Positions 6,574 to 14,067 are shown, counted from the first letter of the stretch. The stretch: 15,538 nucleotides of DNA from Stenotrophomonas maltophilia (GCA_002386405.1 DGIP01000148.1:1-15538); one strand, 5' to 3'. Notes: a model not told the origin generated them from the sequence alone. A program made the numbers and translations.

Positions 6574-7928
6574 CCAAGACCTTCCCCGTCCTACTCGCTT
6601 CCCTGATCGCAGTCAGCACCGTCTCCGCGCCGCTGCAGGTGCTGGCCCAGCAGGGCCAGTCGCTGGACCGCATCGCCGCCATCGTCGACGAGGATGTCGT
6701 GCTGCAGAGCGAGCTGGACCGCGCCATCATCAACATCAAGGCCCAGTACGCCGGCCGCGAAGGCCAGCTGCCGCCCGATGACGTGCTCAGCCGCCAGGTG
6801 CTCGAGCGCCTGGTGCTGGTCAAGCTGCAGGTGACGCGTGCCGAAGGCAGTGGCATCAAGGTCAGCGACCAGGAGCTCAACCAGGCCCTGAACGCGATTG
6901 CCCAGCAGAACGGTTCAAACCTGGACGCCCTGCGCCAGCGCCTGGCCGCCGATGGCGTGGACTTCAACGACTTCCGCAGCTCGGTCCGCGATGAAATCAC
7001 CGTGCAGCGCCTGCGCCAGAGCTTCGCGCAGAGCCGCATCAGTGTCAGCGAGGGCGAAGTGGATGCCGCGCTGAAGCAGGAAGCCACGGCGGGCACCCAG
7101 TACCACCTGGCCCACATCCTGATCGCCCTGCCCGAAGGCGCCACCGCCGAGCAGATCGCCACCGGCCAGAAGAAGGTCGAGGGCGTGAAGGGCCTGCTGG
7201 ACAAGGGTGAGCTGGACTTCAACGCGGCCGCTGTCCGCTATTCGGACAGCCCCAACGCGCTTGAAGGCGGCGACCTGGGCTGGCGTTCGCTGGATGAGAT
7301 CCCCGGCGCGTTCGCGCAGATGATGACCGGCATGAAGGCCGGCGACGTCGTCGGCCCGCTGCGCGGCCCGAGCGGCTTCCAGCTGTTGAAGCTGGTGGAA
7401 GTGCGCGATGCCAGCGCCGCCACCACCGGCCAGACCATCACCGAATACCACGGCCGGCACATCCTGATCCGGGTCAACGACCAGCAGGACAACGCCACCG
7501 CCAAGGCCAAGATCGACTCCATCCGTGCGCGCATCGCCGGTGGCGCCGAGTTCGAGGCCGAAGCCAAGGCCTCGTCCGAGGACACCAACAGCAAGGGCCA
7601 GGGCGGCGATCTGGGCTGGTTCCCGGCCGAGGCGTTCGGCCCGGACTTCGGCAAGCAGGTCACCGGCCTGAGCGACGGCGGCGTCAGCCAGCCGTTCCGC
7701 ACCGACGCCGGCTGGCACATCGTGCAGCGCGTGGCGACCCGCCAGACCGATTCGGGCACCGACAACAAGCGTGCCCAGATCCGCGAGACGATCGGCCGCC
7801 GCAAGCTGGAAGAAGAGTACAACCGCTACCTGCAGGAACTGCGCGGCGAAGCCTACGTCGACCTGCGCACCCCGGCAGCGGCACCGGCCGCAGCTCCGGC
7901 TCCGGCTCCGGCCCCGACCAAGCCCTGA
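6570..7928 (+). CDS. surA: Periplasmic chaperone/peptidyl-prolyl isomerase SurA
   Basis: A 452-residue periplasmic chaperone that escorts unfolded outer-membrane proteins, including LptD, to the BAM complex. A signal peptide ends at VLA before QQG (about residue 26). The SurA N-terminal domain follows, with the characteristic LDRIAAIVDEDVVLQSELD (32-50). Then come two parvulin-type PPIase domains, at about 177-279 (YHLAHILIALP ... GGDLGWRSLDEIPGAF) and 290-390 (YHGRHILIRV ... GGDLGWFPAEAFGPDF). The C-terminal helix region RRKLEEEYNRYLQELR (410-425) completes the chaperone core. An Ala/Pro-rich tail (about 435-452) follows that E. coli SurA, at 428 residues, lacks. Translation is coupled to lptD by a four-base overlap. 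pdxA starts 10 bases after the stop. Confidence 0.96.
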   Translation: MTKTFPVLLASLIAVSTVSAPLQVLAQQGQSLDRIAAIVDEDVVLQSELDRAIINIKAQYAGREGQLPPDDVLSRQVLERLVLVKLQVTRAEGSGIKVSDQELNQALNAIAQQNGSNLDALRQRLAADGVDFNDFRSSVRDEITVQRLRQSFAQSRISVSEGEVDAALKQEATAGTQYHLAHILIALPEGATAEQIATGQKKVEGVKGLLDKGELDFNAAAVRYSDSPNALEGGDLGWRSLDEIPGAFAQMMTGMKAGDVVGPLRGPSGFQLLKLVEVRDASAATTGQTITEYHGRHILIRVNDQQDNATAKAKIDSIRARIAGGAEFEAEAKASSEDTNSKGQGGDLGWFPAEAFGPDFGKQVTGLSDGGVSQPFRTDAGWHIVQRVATRQTDSGTDNKRAQIRETIGRRKLEEEYNRYLQELRGEAYVDLRTPAAAPAAAPAPAPAPTKP

Positions 7929-7938
7929 GGCACTGGCG

Positions 7939-8919
7939 ATGATCCCGCAGCTCGCTCTGGTACCGGGCGAGCCCGCCGGGATCGGTCCGGAACTCTGCCT
8001 TCGCCTGATCCAGCAGCCGCGCACCGATTGCCGGCTGCTGGCCTTCGCAGACCCGGACACGTTGCGGGCGGCCGCAGCGGCACTGTCGCTGCCACTGAAC
8101 CTGCTTCCTGAAGACGCCATCGCCCGCCAGCCGGGCGATCTGCCGTTGCGCGAGGTCCGCAATGCGGCCCCCTCCCGCTTCGGCCAGGCCGACCCGGCCA
8201 ATGCCGGCGCGGTGATCGGCGCGCTGCTGCAGGCCGGCCAGGCCTGCCTGGACGGCCACCTGCACGGGGTGGTCACCGGCCCGGTGCACAAGGCGGTGAT
8301 CAACCAGGGCGGGATCGCCTACAGCGGCACCACCGAACTGCTGGCCGACCAGGCCGGGGTGGAGGTGGTGATGATGCTGGCCAACGACATCGTCCGCGTG
8401 ACGCTGGCCACCACCCACCTGCCGCTGCGCGCGGTGGCCGATGCGATCACCGCCGATGGCCTGGCGCGCACGCTGCGGATCGTGCACGGCGCGCTTCGGG
8501 GGGACTTTGGCATCGCCACGCCGCGGATCGCCGTGCTGGGGCTGAACCCGCATGCGGGCGAAGACGGGCACCTGGGCCGTGAAGAACTGGACCTGGTCAT
8601 TCCGCTGCTCGAGCGGCTGCGCACCGAAGGGATGGACCTGGTCGGCCCGCTGCCGGCCGATACCGCCTTCCTGCCGCAGAAGCTGGCCGGGTTCGACACG
8701 GTGCTGGCGATGTACCACGACCAGGGCCTGCCGGTGCTCAAGTACAGCGGTTTCGAGCAGGCGGTGAACATCACCCTGGGCCTGCCCTACCCGCGCGTGG
8801 CGGTCGACCACGGCACCGCGCTGGACCTGGCCGGGCGCGGCATCGCCGACCCCTCCAGCCTGCTTGCCGCCACGCAGTGGTGTGCCCGGCTGGCGCGCCA
8901 ACGTACACTGGCGGCATGA
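7939..8919 (+). CDS. pdxA: 4-hydroxythreonine-4-phosphate dehydrogenase PdxA
   Basis: A 326-residue NAD-dependent enzyme of the DXP-dependent pyridoxal 5'-phosphate pathway. It oxidises 4-phosphohydroxy-threonine to the precursor that PdxJ condenses with deoxyxylulose phosphate. Family motifs are clear: PGEPAGIGPEL (9-19), VVTGPVHKAVIN (111-122), and the metal-binding histidines His160 (ATTHLPL), His205 (GLNPHAGEDGH) and His260 (AMYHDQGLPVLKY). These are followed by NITLGLP and VDHGTALDLAGRG. The start at 7939 gives the family length and leaves 10 bases after surA. At the position of E. coli substrate-contact His136 (GHTE), this protein has threonine (GTTE, residue 131). Its stop overlaps the rsmA start by ATGA. 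Confidence 0.95.
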   Translation: MIPQLALVPGEPAGIGPELCLRLIQQPRTDCRLLAFADPDTLRAAAAALSLPLNLLPEDAIARQPGDLPLREVRNAAPSRFGQADPANAGAVIGALLQAGQACLDGHLHGVVTGPVHKAVINQGGIAYSGTTELLADQAGVEVVMMLANDIVRVTLATTHLPLRAVADAITADGLARTLRIVHGALRGDFGIATPRIAVLGLNPHAGEDGHLGREELDLVIPLLERLRTEGMDLVGPLPADTAFLPQKLAGFDTVLAMYHDQGLPVLKYSGFEQAVNITLGLPYPRVAVDHGTALDLAGRGIADPSSLLAATQWCARLARQRTLAA

Positions 8920-9731
8920 CTTCCCCGCATTCCCCCTCGGCCGCCGGGTTTACCGCGCCGGCCAAAAAGCAGCTGGGCCAGCACTTCCTGGCCGATCGCA
9001 CCTACATCGACAAGATCGTCCTGGCGGTCAACCCGAAGGACGACGACCGCCTGGTCGAAATCGGCCCGGGCCAGGGCGCCATCACCCTGCCGCTGCTGCG
9101 CCGCCACCCGCGCCTGACCGTGATCGAATTCGACCGCGACCTGATCGCGCCGCTGACGGCGGCCGCAGAACCGCTGGGCGAACTCACCATCATCCACCGC
9201 GACGTGCTGCAGGTGAATTTCACCGAGGTGGCCGCCGACGGCCAGATCCGGCTGGTGGGCAACCTGCCGTACAACATTTCCTCGCCGATCCTGTTCCACG
9301 CGATGGACCATGCGGCGGTGATCCGCGACATGCACTTCATGCTGCAGAAGGAAGTAGTGGACCGCATGGCCGCCGCGCCGGGCAGCAAGGTCTACGGCCG
9401 GCTCAGCGTGATGCTGCAGGCCTGGTGCAAGGTGACCTCGCTGTTCGTGGTGCCGCCGGGCGCGTTCCGGCCGCCGCCGAAGGTCGATTCGGCGGTGGTC
9501 CGGCTGGTGCCGCGCGATCCCGGCACGGTGGGGATCATCGACCGCCGTCGCTTCGCGGACGTGGTCCGCGCCGCCTTCGGCCAGCGCCGCAAGACGCTGC
9601 GCAACGCACTGAATGGGGTGGTGACACCCGAGCAGTTCGAGGCAGCCGGGGTGCGCAGCGATGCGCGCGCCGAGCAGCTGGAAGTGGCGCAGTTCATCGC
9701 GTTGGCGAACGTGCCGCGCGCGGAAGATTGA
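8916..9731 (+). CDS. rsmA: 16S rRNA (adenine1518-N6/adenine1519-N6)-dimethyltransferase RsmA/KsgA
   Basis: A 271-residue SAM-dependent methyltransferase that dimethylates two adjacent adenosines in the 3'-terminal helix 45 of 16S rRNA during late small-subunit assembly. Loss of this activity classically gives kasugamycin resistance. Motifs present are KKQLGQHFL (17-25), the SAM-binding EIGPGQGAIT (48-57), EFDRDL (71-76), HRDVLQVNF (94-102) and the catalytic NLPYNISSPILF (116-127). The C-terminal region has PPGAFRPPPKVDSAVV and AFGQRRKTLRNAL, typical of the RsmA/KsgA branch. The ATG at 8916 overlaps the pdxA stop by four bases, which supports this start over upstream in-frame alternatives. Confidence 0.96.
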   Translation: MTSPHSPSAAGFTAPAKKQLGQHFLADRTYIDKIVLAVNPKDDDRLVEIGPGQGAITLPLLRRHPRLTVIEFDRDLIAPLTAAAEPLGELTIIHRDVLQVNFTEVAADGQIRLVGNLPYNISSPILFHAMDHAAVIRDMHFMLQKEVVDRMAAAPGSKVYGRLSVMLQAWCKVTSLFVVPPGAFRPPPKVDSAVVRLVPRDPGTVGIIDRRRFADVVRAAFGQRRKTLRNALNGVVTPEQFEAAGVRSDARAEQLEVAQFIALANVPRAED

Positions 9732-9752
9732 AACTTTCACTAAACTGCCTTG

Positions 9753-10136
9753 ATGAACGACGCTGCACACTATGCGATCTCGGTCGAGGTCGCCCCGCGC
9801 TTCCTCGATGACCAGTCCACGCCCGAGGACGGGCGGTTTGCGTTTGCCTACACGATCCGCATCCACAACGGCGGCCGCGTGGCCGCGCGCCTGGTGGCCC
9901 GCCACTGGCGGATCACCGACGGCAATGGCCGGGTGGAGCACGTGGATGGCGATGGGGTGATCGGCGAGCAGCCGCGGCTGCGCCCGGGTGAAGACTTCCG
10001 TTACACCTCCGGTGTCATGCTGGAAACCGAACACGGCACGATGCAGGGGCATTACGACATGGTGGCCGACGATGGCACCGAGTTCGCCGCCCCGATCGCG
10101 CCCTTCGTGTTGACCATTCCGCGCACGCTGCACTGA
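9753..10136 (+). CDS. apaG: ApaG (DUF525-domain) protein
   Basis: A 127-residue single-domain ApaG protein with an FnIII-like beta-sandwich fold. The family signature is complete: FAYTIRIHN (about 31-39), [11 protein letters not shown] (50-60), [20 protein letters not shown] (69-88), then [21 protein letters not shown] and the terminal [10 protein letters not shown]. Its biochemical role is poorly defined. In E. coli it sits directly before apaH, and in other organisms it has been tied to Co/Mg phenotypes and to F-box proteins through the shared fold. The ATG at 9753 is preferred over the TTG one codon earlier. The gap to rsmA is 21 bases and to apaH 13 bases, so it belongs to the same operon. 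Confidence 0.94.
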   Translation: MNDAAHYAISVEVAPRFLDDQSTPEDGRFAFAYTIRIHNGGRVAARLVARHWRITDGNGRVEHVDGDGVIGEQPRLRPGEDFRYTSGVMLETEHGTMQGHYDMVADDGTEFAAPIAPFVLTIPRTLH

Positions 10137-10149
10137 TGGAGGCGCACGC

Positions 10150-11148
10150 ATGAGTGTCTGGGCCATCGGCGACCTGCAGGGCTGTTACGACGTTACCCAG
10201 CGCCTGCTGGAGAAGATCCGCTTCGACCCGGCGGTGGACAGGCTGTGGTTCTGCGGCGACCTGGTCAACCGGGGCGGCCAGTCGCTGGAAACGCTGCGGC
10301 TGGTGCATTCGCTGCGCGAGCAGAGCGTGGTGGTGCTGGGCAACCATGATCTGTCACTGCTTGCCGTCGGTGCGCGCACCGAGGAAGAGCAGCGCAAGGT
10401 CAACCCGGACCTGCTGCGGATCGTGCAGGCCGAGGACCGCGACGTGCTGCTGGAGTGGCTGCGCCTGCAGAAGCTGGTGCACGTGGACCGCGAGCTGGGC
10501 TGGATGATGGTGCACGCGGGCCTGGCCCCGAAGTGGACCACGCAGCTGGCCGAGAAGCACGCGCGCGAGGTGGAGGTGCAGCTGCACGGCAGCGGCTACC
10601 GCAAACTGTTCCGCAACATGTACGGCGACAAGCCGGGCTGGTCGCCCGGGCTGGCCGGTTACGACCGTTCGCGGGCGATCATCAACCTGCTCACGCGCAT
10701 GCGCTACTGCACGCCGCGCGGGCGGATCGGGATCGAGGACAAGGGCACGCCGGGCACGCAGGAACAGGGGCTGTATCCCTGGTTCGAGGTGCCGGGCCGG
10801 GTCGAGCGCGATCTGAAGATCGTGTGCGGGCACTGGTCGGCGCTGGGCCTGACGATCACCCAGGGCGTGCATGCGATCGACACCGGTGCGGTCTGGGGCG
10901 GCAAGCTCACGGCACTGCAGCTGGATACCGAAGAACTGCGCGTGGTGCAGGTGCCGGGCCGCGATGTGCCCAAGCCGGTTGCACCGCCGCGTCCGCCGGC
11001 ACGTCGTCCGGCCGGCGAAGGTAATCCGGGCAACAACGGCAATGGTCGGCCGCCGCGTGGGCAGCGCCAGAATCAACAGCAACAGCAGCCACGTCGTGCG
11101 CGTGAGCCGGCCGGGAATGCGGGCGATGGTACCCCCACGACCGCGTAA
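10150..11148 (+). CDS. apaH: Bis(5'-nucleosyl)-tetraphosphatase, symmetrical (ApaH), with disordered C-terminal extension
   Basis: A 332-residue calcineurin-like metallophosphatase that splits Ap4A symmetrically into two ADP. In enterobacteria it also removes Np4 caps from RNA. The metal-binding motifs are in order: GDLQGCYD (7-14), GDLVNRGGQS (36-45), GNHDLSLLAVG (64-74), VHAGLAPKW (121-129) and the late GHWSALG (227-233). TRMRYCTPRGR is also typical of ApaH. A ribosome binding site, GGAGG, lies at about 10138-10142. The catalytic domain ends near residue 270. The last 55-60 residues are Pro/Arg-rich, then Asn/Gly- and Gln-rich (RQNQQQQQPRRAREP), so probably disordered. They make this protein clearly longer than the roughly 280-residue E. 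coli enzyme. It is the last gene of the plus-strand operon and converges on folA. Confidence 0.94.
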   Translation: MSVWAIGDLQGCYDVTQRLLEKIRFDPAVDRLWFCGDLVNRGGQSLETLRLVHSLREQSVVVLGNHDLSLLAVGARTEEEQRKVNPDLLRIVQAEDRDVLLEWLRLQKLVHVDRELGWMMVHAGLAPKWTTQLAEKHAREVEVQLHGSGYRKLFRNMYGDKPGWSPGLAGYDRSRAIINLLTRMRYCTPRGRIGIEDKGTPGTQEQGLYPWFEVPGRVERDLKIVCGHWSALGLTITQGVHAIDTGAVWGGKLTALQLDTEELRVVQVPGRDVPKPVAPPRPPARRPAGEGNPGNNGNGRPPRGQRQNQQQQQPRRAREPAGNAGDGTPTTA

Positions 11149-11166
11149 CGCGTCTCTACCACGTCG

Positions 11167-11191
11167 GTAGGTACCGACCGTTGGTCGGTAC
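11167..11191 (+). repeat. SMAG/REP-like palindrome with GTAG head
   Basis: The tetranucleotide GTAG (11167-11170) is directly followed by a perfect 9-bp stem, GTACCGACC (11171-11179) and GGTCGGTAC (11183-11191), with a GTT loop. A GTAG head followed by a short hairpin of about this size is the described form of the SMAG repeats of Stenotrophomonas maltophilia, a REP family mobilised by RAYT transposases. It lies 18 bases after the apaH stop, where such elements often sit and may act as transcription terminators or RNA-stabilising hairpins. The GTAG also pairs with CTACC (11156-11160) just upstream. There is no T-run, so intrinsic termination is not assured. Confidence 0.7.
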
Positions 11192-11269
11192 GCCGTTCCC
11201 TGCGCCAAATGCCAACACCCTGGCCTGCGAACGTATCTGCGCTGGGCCGACGGTGGCGGGGGTACGGGG

Positions 11270-11292
11270 GGCGCCGTGAACCCACCGGCGCC
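11270..11292. terminator. GC-rich hairpin in the apaH/folA convergent gap
   Basis: An inverted repeat GGCGCCG (11270-11276) and CGGCGCC (11286-11292) with a 9-base loop forms a very stable 7-bp stem on either strand. The gap also holds a wider inverted repeat, GCCTGCGAA (11223-11231) with TTCGCAGGC (11309-11317). Lying between two converging operons, these could help end transcription in both directions. No U-tract follows on either strand, so this is a weak terminator call. The rest of this 195-base gap shows no convincing gene. Confidence 0.3.
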
Positions 11293-11343
11293 GGCCAAGC
11301 CAGAGACATTCGCAGGCGAAGGCTGTTGCTGTTGCTTCTGACG

Positions 11344-11838
11344 TTACGCCTTTCGCGTGTAATCCACGAAATCGAACGCGAATGCATGGCGCGCATCAGC
11401 AGCGTGGTGCTCACGCGTTGTCTCAACCCACAGCTGCGGGTCGACCGGCGGGAAGTGGGTGTCGGCCTGGACGCGGGTATCCACCCATGTCAGGTGCAGG
11501 TCGGTGGCCTGCGCCATGGCGAGGCGGTAGATCTCGCCGCCGCCGATCACGCACAGTTCGTCCGCGCCGGCAGCGGCCGCGAACTGTAGTGCTTCGTCGA
11601 GGGTGGCCACCGCCTGCATGCCGTCGAACGGCACCTGGCCCGAGCGGGTCAGGACCAGGTTCGGCCGGCCCGGCAACGCGCGGCCCAGCGACTGCGCGGT
11701 CTTGCGGCCCATCAGGATCGGCTTGCCGATCGTCAGTGCCTTGAAACGCTTGAGGTCGTCCGGCAGCTGCCAGGGCAGCTGGTTGGCATGCCCGATGCCA
11801 TGGTCGTGGTCGAGCGCGGCGATCAGCGAGAGTTTCAT
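11344..11838 (-). CDS. folA: Dihydrofolate reductase
   Basis: A 164-residue chromosomal-type dihydrofolate reductase that uses NADPH to reduce dihydrofolate to tetrahydrofolate. It is the target of trimethoprim. The family pattern is clear: SLIAALDHDHGIG (4-16), NQLPWQLPDDLKRFK (19-33, with Asp28 at the place of the E. coli catalytic Asp27), GKPILMGRKTAQSLG (38-52), LPGRPNLVLTR (55-65) and VIGGGEIYRLAM (97-108). Length and composition are those of a housekeeping gene, not an integron dfrA. The ATG overlaps the stop of the preceding secreted-protein gene by ATGA, making folA the last gene of the lgt-thyA operon. It regenerates the folate that ThyA oxidises. Confidence 0.96.
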   Translation of the reverse strand: MKLSLIAALDHDHGIGHANQLPWQLPDDLKRFKALTIGKPILMGRKTAQSLGRALPGRPNLVLTRSGQVPFDGMQAVATLDEALQFAAAAGADELCVIGGGEIYRLAMAQATDLHLTWVDTRVQADTHFPPVDPQLWVETTREHHAADARHAFAFDFVDYTRKA

Positions 11839-12383
11839 GATTGCTCTGCTTCCATGCGCACTGCGTCGCAGCGATCCTGCGCGGCGCGCACATCGACCAG
11901 GGCCTTCTGCAGGCGCGGGTCCGCTTCCATTGCCTGGTCGGCCTGCTCGGTGAGGCGGGCCAGATGCGCGTCCTGCGTGGCCTGCAGGCCCGGTGCGGAC
12001 ATCACCTCGGTGCTCAACGCGGTGAGGTCGCCCGCCGCGCTGCGGTCCAGGAACGCCTGCAGCTGATCGGGCGAATACGCCTGGGCCAGCTGCTGTTCGA
12101 ACGTGCGCTGGTAGGCCGGATCATTGAAGGTGCCCTGCATGAAGCGCACGAGCTCGTTGGACATGCCCGCCACGGCGCTGCGCATGCCCGGCTCACAGGC
12201 GGCCGGAAGGTCGCCCGGCATCAGGCCCGCGCCGGAGGCACCGGCCATCGCGGCGACGCCTTCGTTGACCTGGCGCTGCACGATCTGCGCATTGACCTGC
12301 GCGGCCAACGGTAGCGATGGCGCGGCGGCCTGTGCGGCGGCCGGCAACAACATCAGCAACGCGACTCGAAGCGCCCGCCTCAT
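11835..12383 (-). CDS. Secreted/periplasmic protein of unknown function (possibly DUF2059-like)
   Basis: A 182-residue protein with a clear signal peptide, [19 protein letters not shown], cut near residue 20. The ATG chosen is the one that overlaps the thyA stop. An open frame reaches further upstream but would destroy the leader. The mature part is mostly alpha-helical by composition, with a [18 protein letters not shown] segment (103-120) that loosely recalls DUF2059 proteins. It has only two cysteines, Cys63 (ACEPG) and Cys172 (DRCDAV), which could form a disulfide in the periplasm. There is no lipobox, no membrane segment after the leader and no catalytic motif. It is coupled by ATGA overlaps to thyA before it and folA after it, so it is made at the same time as the folate enzymes although it works in another compartment. 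Function is not recognised. Confidence 0.8.
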   Translation of the reverse strand: MRRALRVALLMLLPAAAQAAAPSLPLAAQVNAQIVQRQVNEGVAAMAGASGAGLMPGDLPAACEPGMRSAVAGMSNELVRFMQGTFNDPAYQRTFEQQLAQAYSPDQLQAFLDRSAAGDLTALSTEVMSAPGLQATQDAHLARLTEQADQAMEADPRLQKALVDVRAAQDRCDAVRMEAEQS

Positions 12384-13174
12384 ACCGCCACCGGCGCCTT
12401 GATCGCCGGGTGTGGGTGGTAGCCGTCGATGCGGATGTCGTCGAACTGGAAGCCGAACAGATCGGTCACGTCCGGATTCAGCCACAGCGTGGGCAGTGCG
12501 CGCGGTTCACGCGCCAGCTGCTCGCGGGCCTGTTCGTAGTGGTTGGAGTACAGGTGCGCATCGCCCAGCGTGTGCACGAAATCGCCCACGCCCAGCCCGG
12601 TCGCCTGCGCCACCATGTGGGTCAGCAGCGCGTAGCTGGCGATGTTGAACGGCACGCCCAGGAAAATGTCGCCGCTGCGCTGGTACAGCTGGCAGCTCAG
12701 CTTGCCGTCCACCACGTAGAACTGGAACAGGTTGTGGCACGGCATCAGCGCCATCTGCGAGAGCTCGCCCACGTTCCAGGCGCTCACCACCAGCCGGCGC
12801 GAATCCGGGTTGCGCTTGATCTCGTCCACCAGCCACTGCATCTGGTCGATGCTGCCGCCATCGGCGGTGGCCCAGCTGCGCCACTGCTTGCCGTAGACCG
12901 GGCCAAGGTCGCCGTTCTCGTCGGCCCACTCGTCCCAGATCCGCACCTGGTTGTCCTGCAGGTAGCCGATGTTGGTGTCGCCCCTCAGGAACCACAGCAG
13001 CTCGTGGATGATCGAGCGCAGGTGCAGTTTCTTGGTGGTGACCAGCGGGAAACCGTCATTGAGGTTGAAGCGCATCTGCCAGCCGAACACGCTGCGCGTG
13101 CCGGTGCCGGTGCGGTCGGATTTTTCCGTGCCGTGTTCGAGCACATGCTCGAGCAGGTCCAGGTAGGCTTTCAT
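12380..13174 (-). CDS. thyA: Thymidylate synthase
   Basis: A 264-residue thymidylate synthase, the same length as the E. coli enzyme, that methylates dUMP to dTMP using methylene-tetrahydrofolate and releases dihydrofolate. The catalytic Cys146 lies in [12 protein letters not shown]. The phosphate-binding segment [12 protein letters not shown] (20-31), [20 protein letters not shown] (162-181) and HLYSNH (207-212) are intact, and it ends in the usual APVAV. The start overlaps the lgt stop by ATGA and its own stop overlaps the secreted-protein gene by ATGA. Linkage to lgt upstream matches many gammaproteobacteria. Linkage to folA downstream supplies the enzyme that recycles its dihydrofolate product. 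Confidence 0.97.
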   Translation of the reverse strand: MKAYLDLLEHVLEHGTEKSDRTGTGTRSVFGWQMRFNLNDGFPLVTTKKLHLRSIIHELLWFLRGDTNIGYLQDNQVRIWDEWADENGDLGPVYGKQWRSWATADGGSIDQMQWLVDEIKRNPDSRRLVVSAWNVGELSQMALMPCHNLFQFYVVDGKLSCQLYQRSGDIFLGVPFNIASYALLTHMVAQATGLGVGDFVHTLGDAHLYSNHYEQAREQLAREPRALPTLWLNPDVTDLFGFQFDDIRIDGYHPHPAIKAPVAV

Positions 13175-14067
13175 GCCTTGCTCCCGGCGGTGGCGGGCGT
13201 GGCCGGCAGCACCGGCTGCAGCACCGGCGCGCGGCGCGACAACGCCAGCAGCACCAGGCCCAGCGCCACCAGCGGCAGGCTCAGCAGCTGGCCGCGGGTG
13301 AACCAGTCAAAGGCCAGGTACACGCCGTTGTCGGGCATGCGCACGAATTCCACCGCGAAGCGGAACACGCCGTACATCAGCGCGAACAGGCCCGACACCA
13401 GGTAACGGTGGCGCGGCGTGGCCGACACCGCCCACAGCACCACGAACATCACCAGCCCTTCCAGCAGTGCTTCGTACAGCTGCGAGGGGTGGCGGGCGAA
13501 CGGGTTGAGCGCGCCGGTGGCGAACTGCTCGCGCAGCGCCGGCATGTCCAGCTGGTTCAGCGGGGACGGCAGGCCCGTGGGGAACACCACGCCCCAGGTG
13601 CCGTCGGTGTACTTGCCCCACAGCTCGGCGCCGATGAAGTTGCCGATGCGGCCGAAGCCCAGGCCCAGCGGTACCAGCGGCGCCATGAAGTCGATGGTGT
13701 CGCCCAGGTGCAGGCGGTGCTTGCGCGACCAGTACCACGAGGCGAACAACACGCCCAGCAGGCCGCCGTGGAAGCTCATGCCGCCATCCCACACCTTGAA
13801 CAGCAGCAGCGGGTTGTGCAGGAAATCACCCAGCGCGTAGAACAGCATGTACCCCACGCGGCCGCCCACCACCACGCCGAGCATGGCGTAGAACAGCAGG
13901 TCGGAGAAGCCGTTGGCATCCACGCCCGGCAGGCGCCCCGCCGCGATGCGCCGCCGCCCCAGCCACCAGGCCGCGGTGAAGCCGAGCAGGTACATGATGC
14001 CGTACCAGTGCACCTTGACCGGCCCAAGCGAGATGGCGATGGGGTCGATGTCGTGGAGATAGATCAT
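13171..14067 (-). CDS. lgt: Prolipoprotein diacylglyceryl transferase
   Basis: A 298-residue inner-membrane enzyme that transfers diacylglycerol from phosphatidylglycerol to the lipobox cysteine of prolipoproteins, the first step of lipoprotein maturation. About seven hydrophobic segments are visible. The Lgt signature [14 protein letters not shown] occupies 139-152. Other conserved features are [12 protein letters not shown] (19-30), [13 protein letters not shown] (93-105), [13 protein letters not shown] (192-204) and EFVRMPD (240-246). The C-terminus carries a short Ala/Pro tail after the last helix. It is the first gene of the lgt-thyA-unknown-folA operon, with a candidate promoter about 25-55 bases upstream. 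The Shine-Dalgarno sequence is weak. Confidence 0.96.
   Translation of the reverse strand: MIYLHDIDPIAISLGPVKVHWYGIMYLLGFTAAWWLGRRRIAAGRLPGVDANGFSDLLFYAMLGVVVGGRVGYMLFYALGDFLHNPLLLFKVWDGGMSFHGGLLGVLFASWYWSRKHRLHLGDTIDFMAPLVPLGLGFGRIGNFIGAELWGKYTDGTWGVVFPTGLPSPLNQLDMPALREQFATGALNPFARHPSQLYEALLEGLVMFVVLWAVSATPRHRYLVSGLFALMYGVFRFAVEFVRMPDNGVYLAFDWFTRGQLLSLPLVALGLVLLALSRRAPVLQPVLPATPATAGSKA

Noticed and set aside
6915..8303. 462-residue minus-strand open frame opposite surA/pdxA, and a similar one at 7684-8901
   Set aside because: Both are shadows of surA and pdxA with no recognisable motif. The plus-strand genes are certain.
9728..9752. Possible promoter for apaG (TTGAAA and TAAACT)
   Set aside because: The two hexamers are only about 7 bases apart, far from the 16-18 needed, and the genes are tightly packed in one operon.
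8787..10166. 459-residue minus-strand open frame opposite rsmA and apaG
   Set aside because: High-GC antisense artefact, His/Arg-rich without domain features, and it covers two certain genes.
11209..11589. 126-residue plus-strand open frame starting in the apaH/folA gap
   Set aside because: Its second half is antisense to folA and its first half is Arg/Gly-rich without a ribosome binding site or motif.
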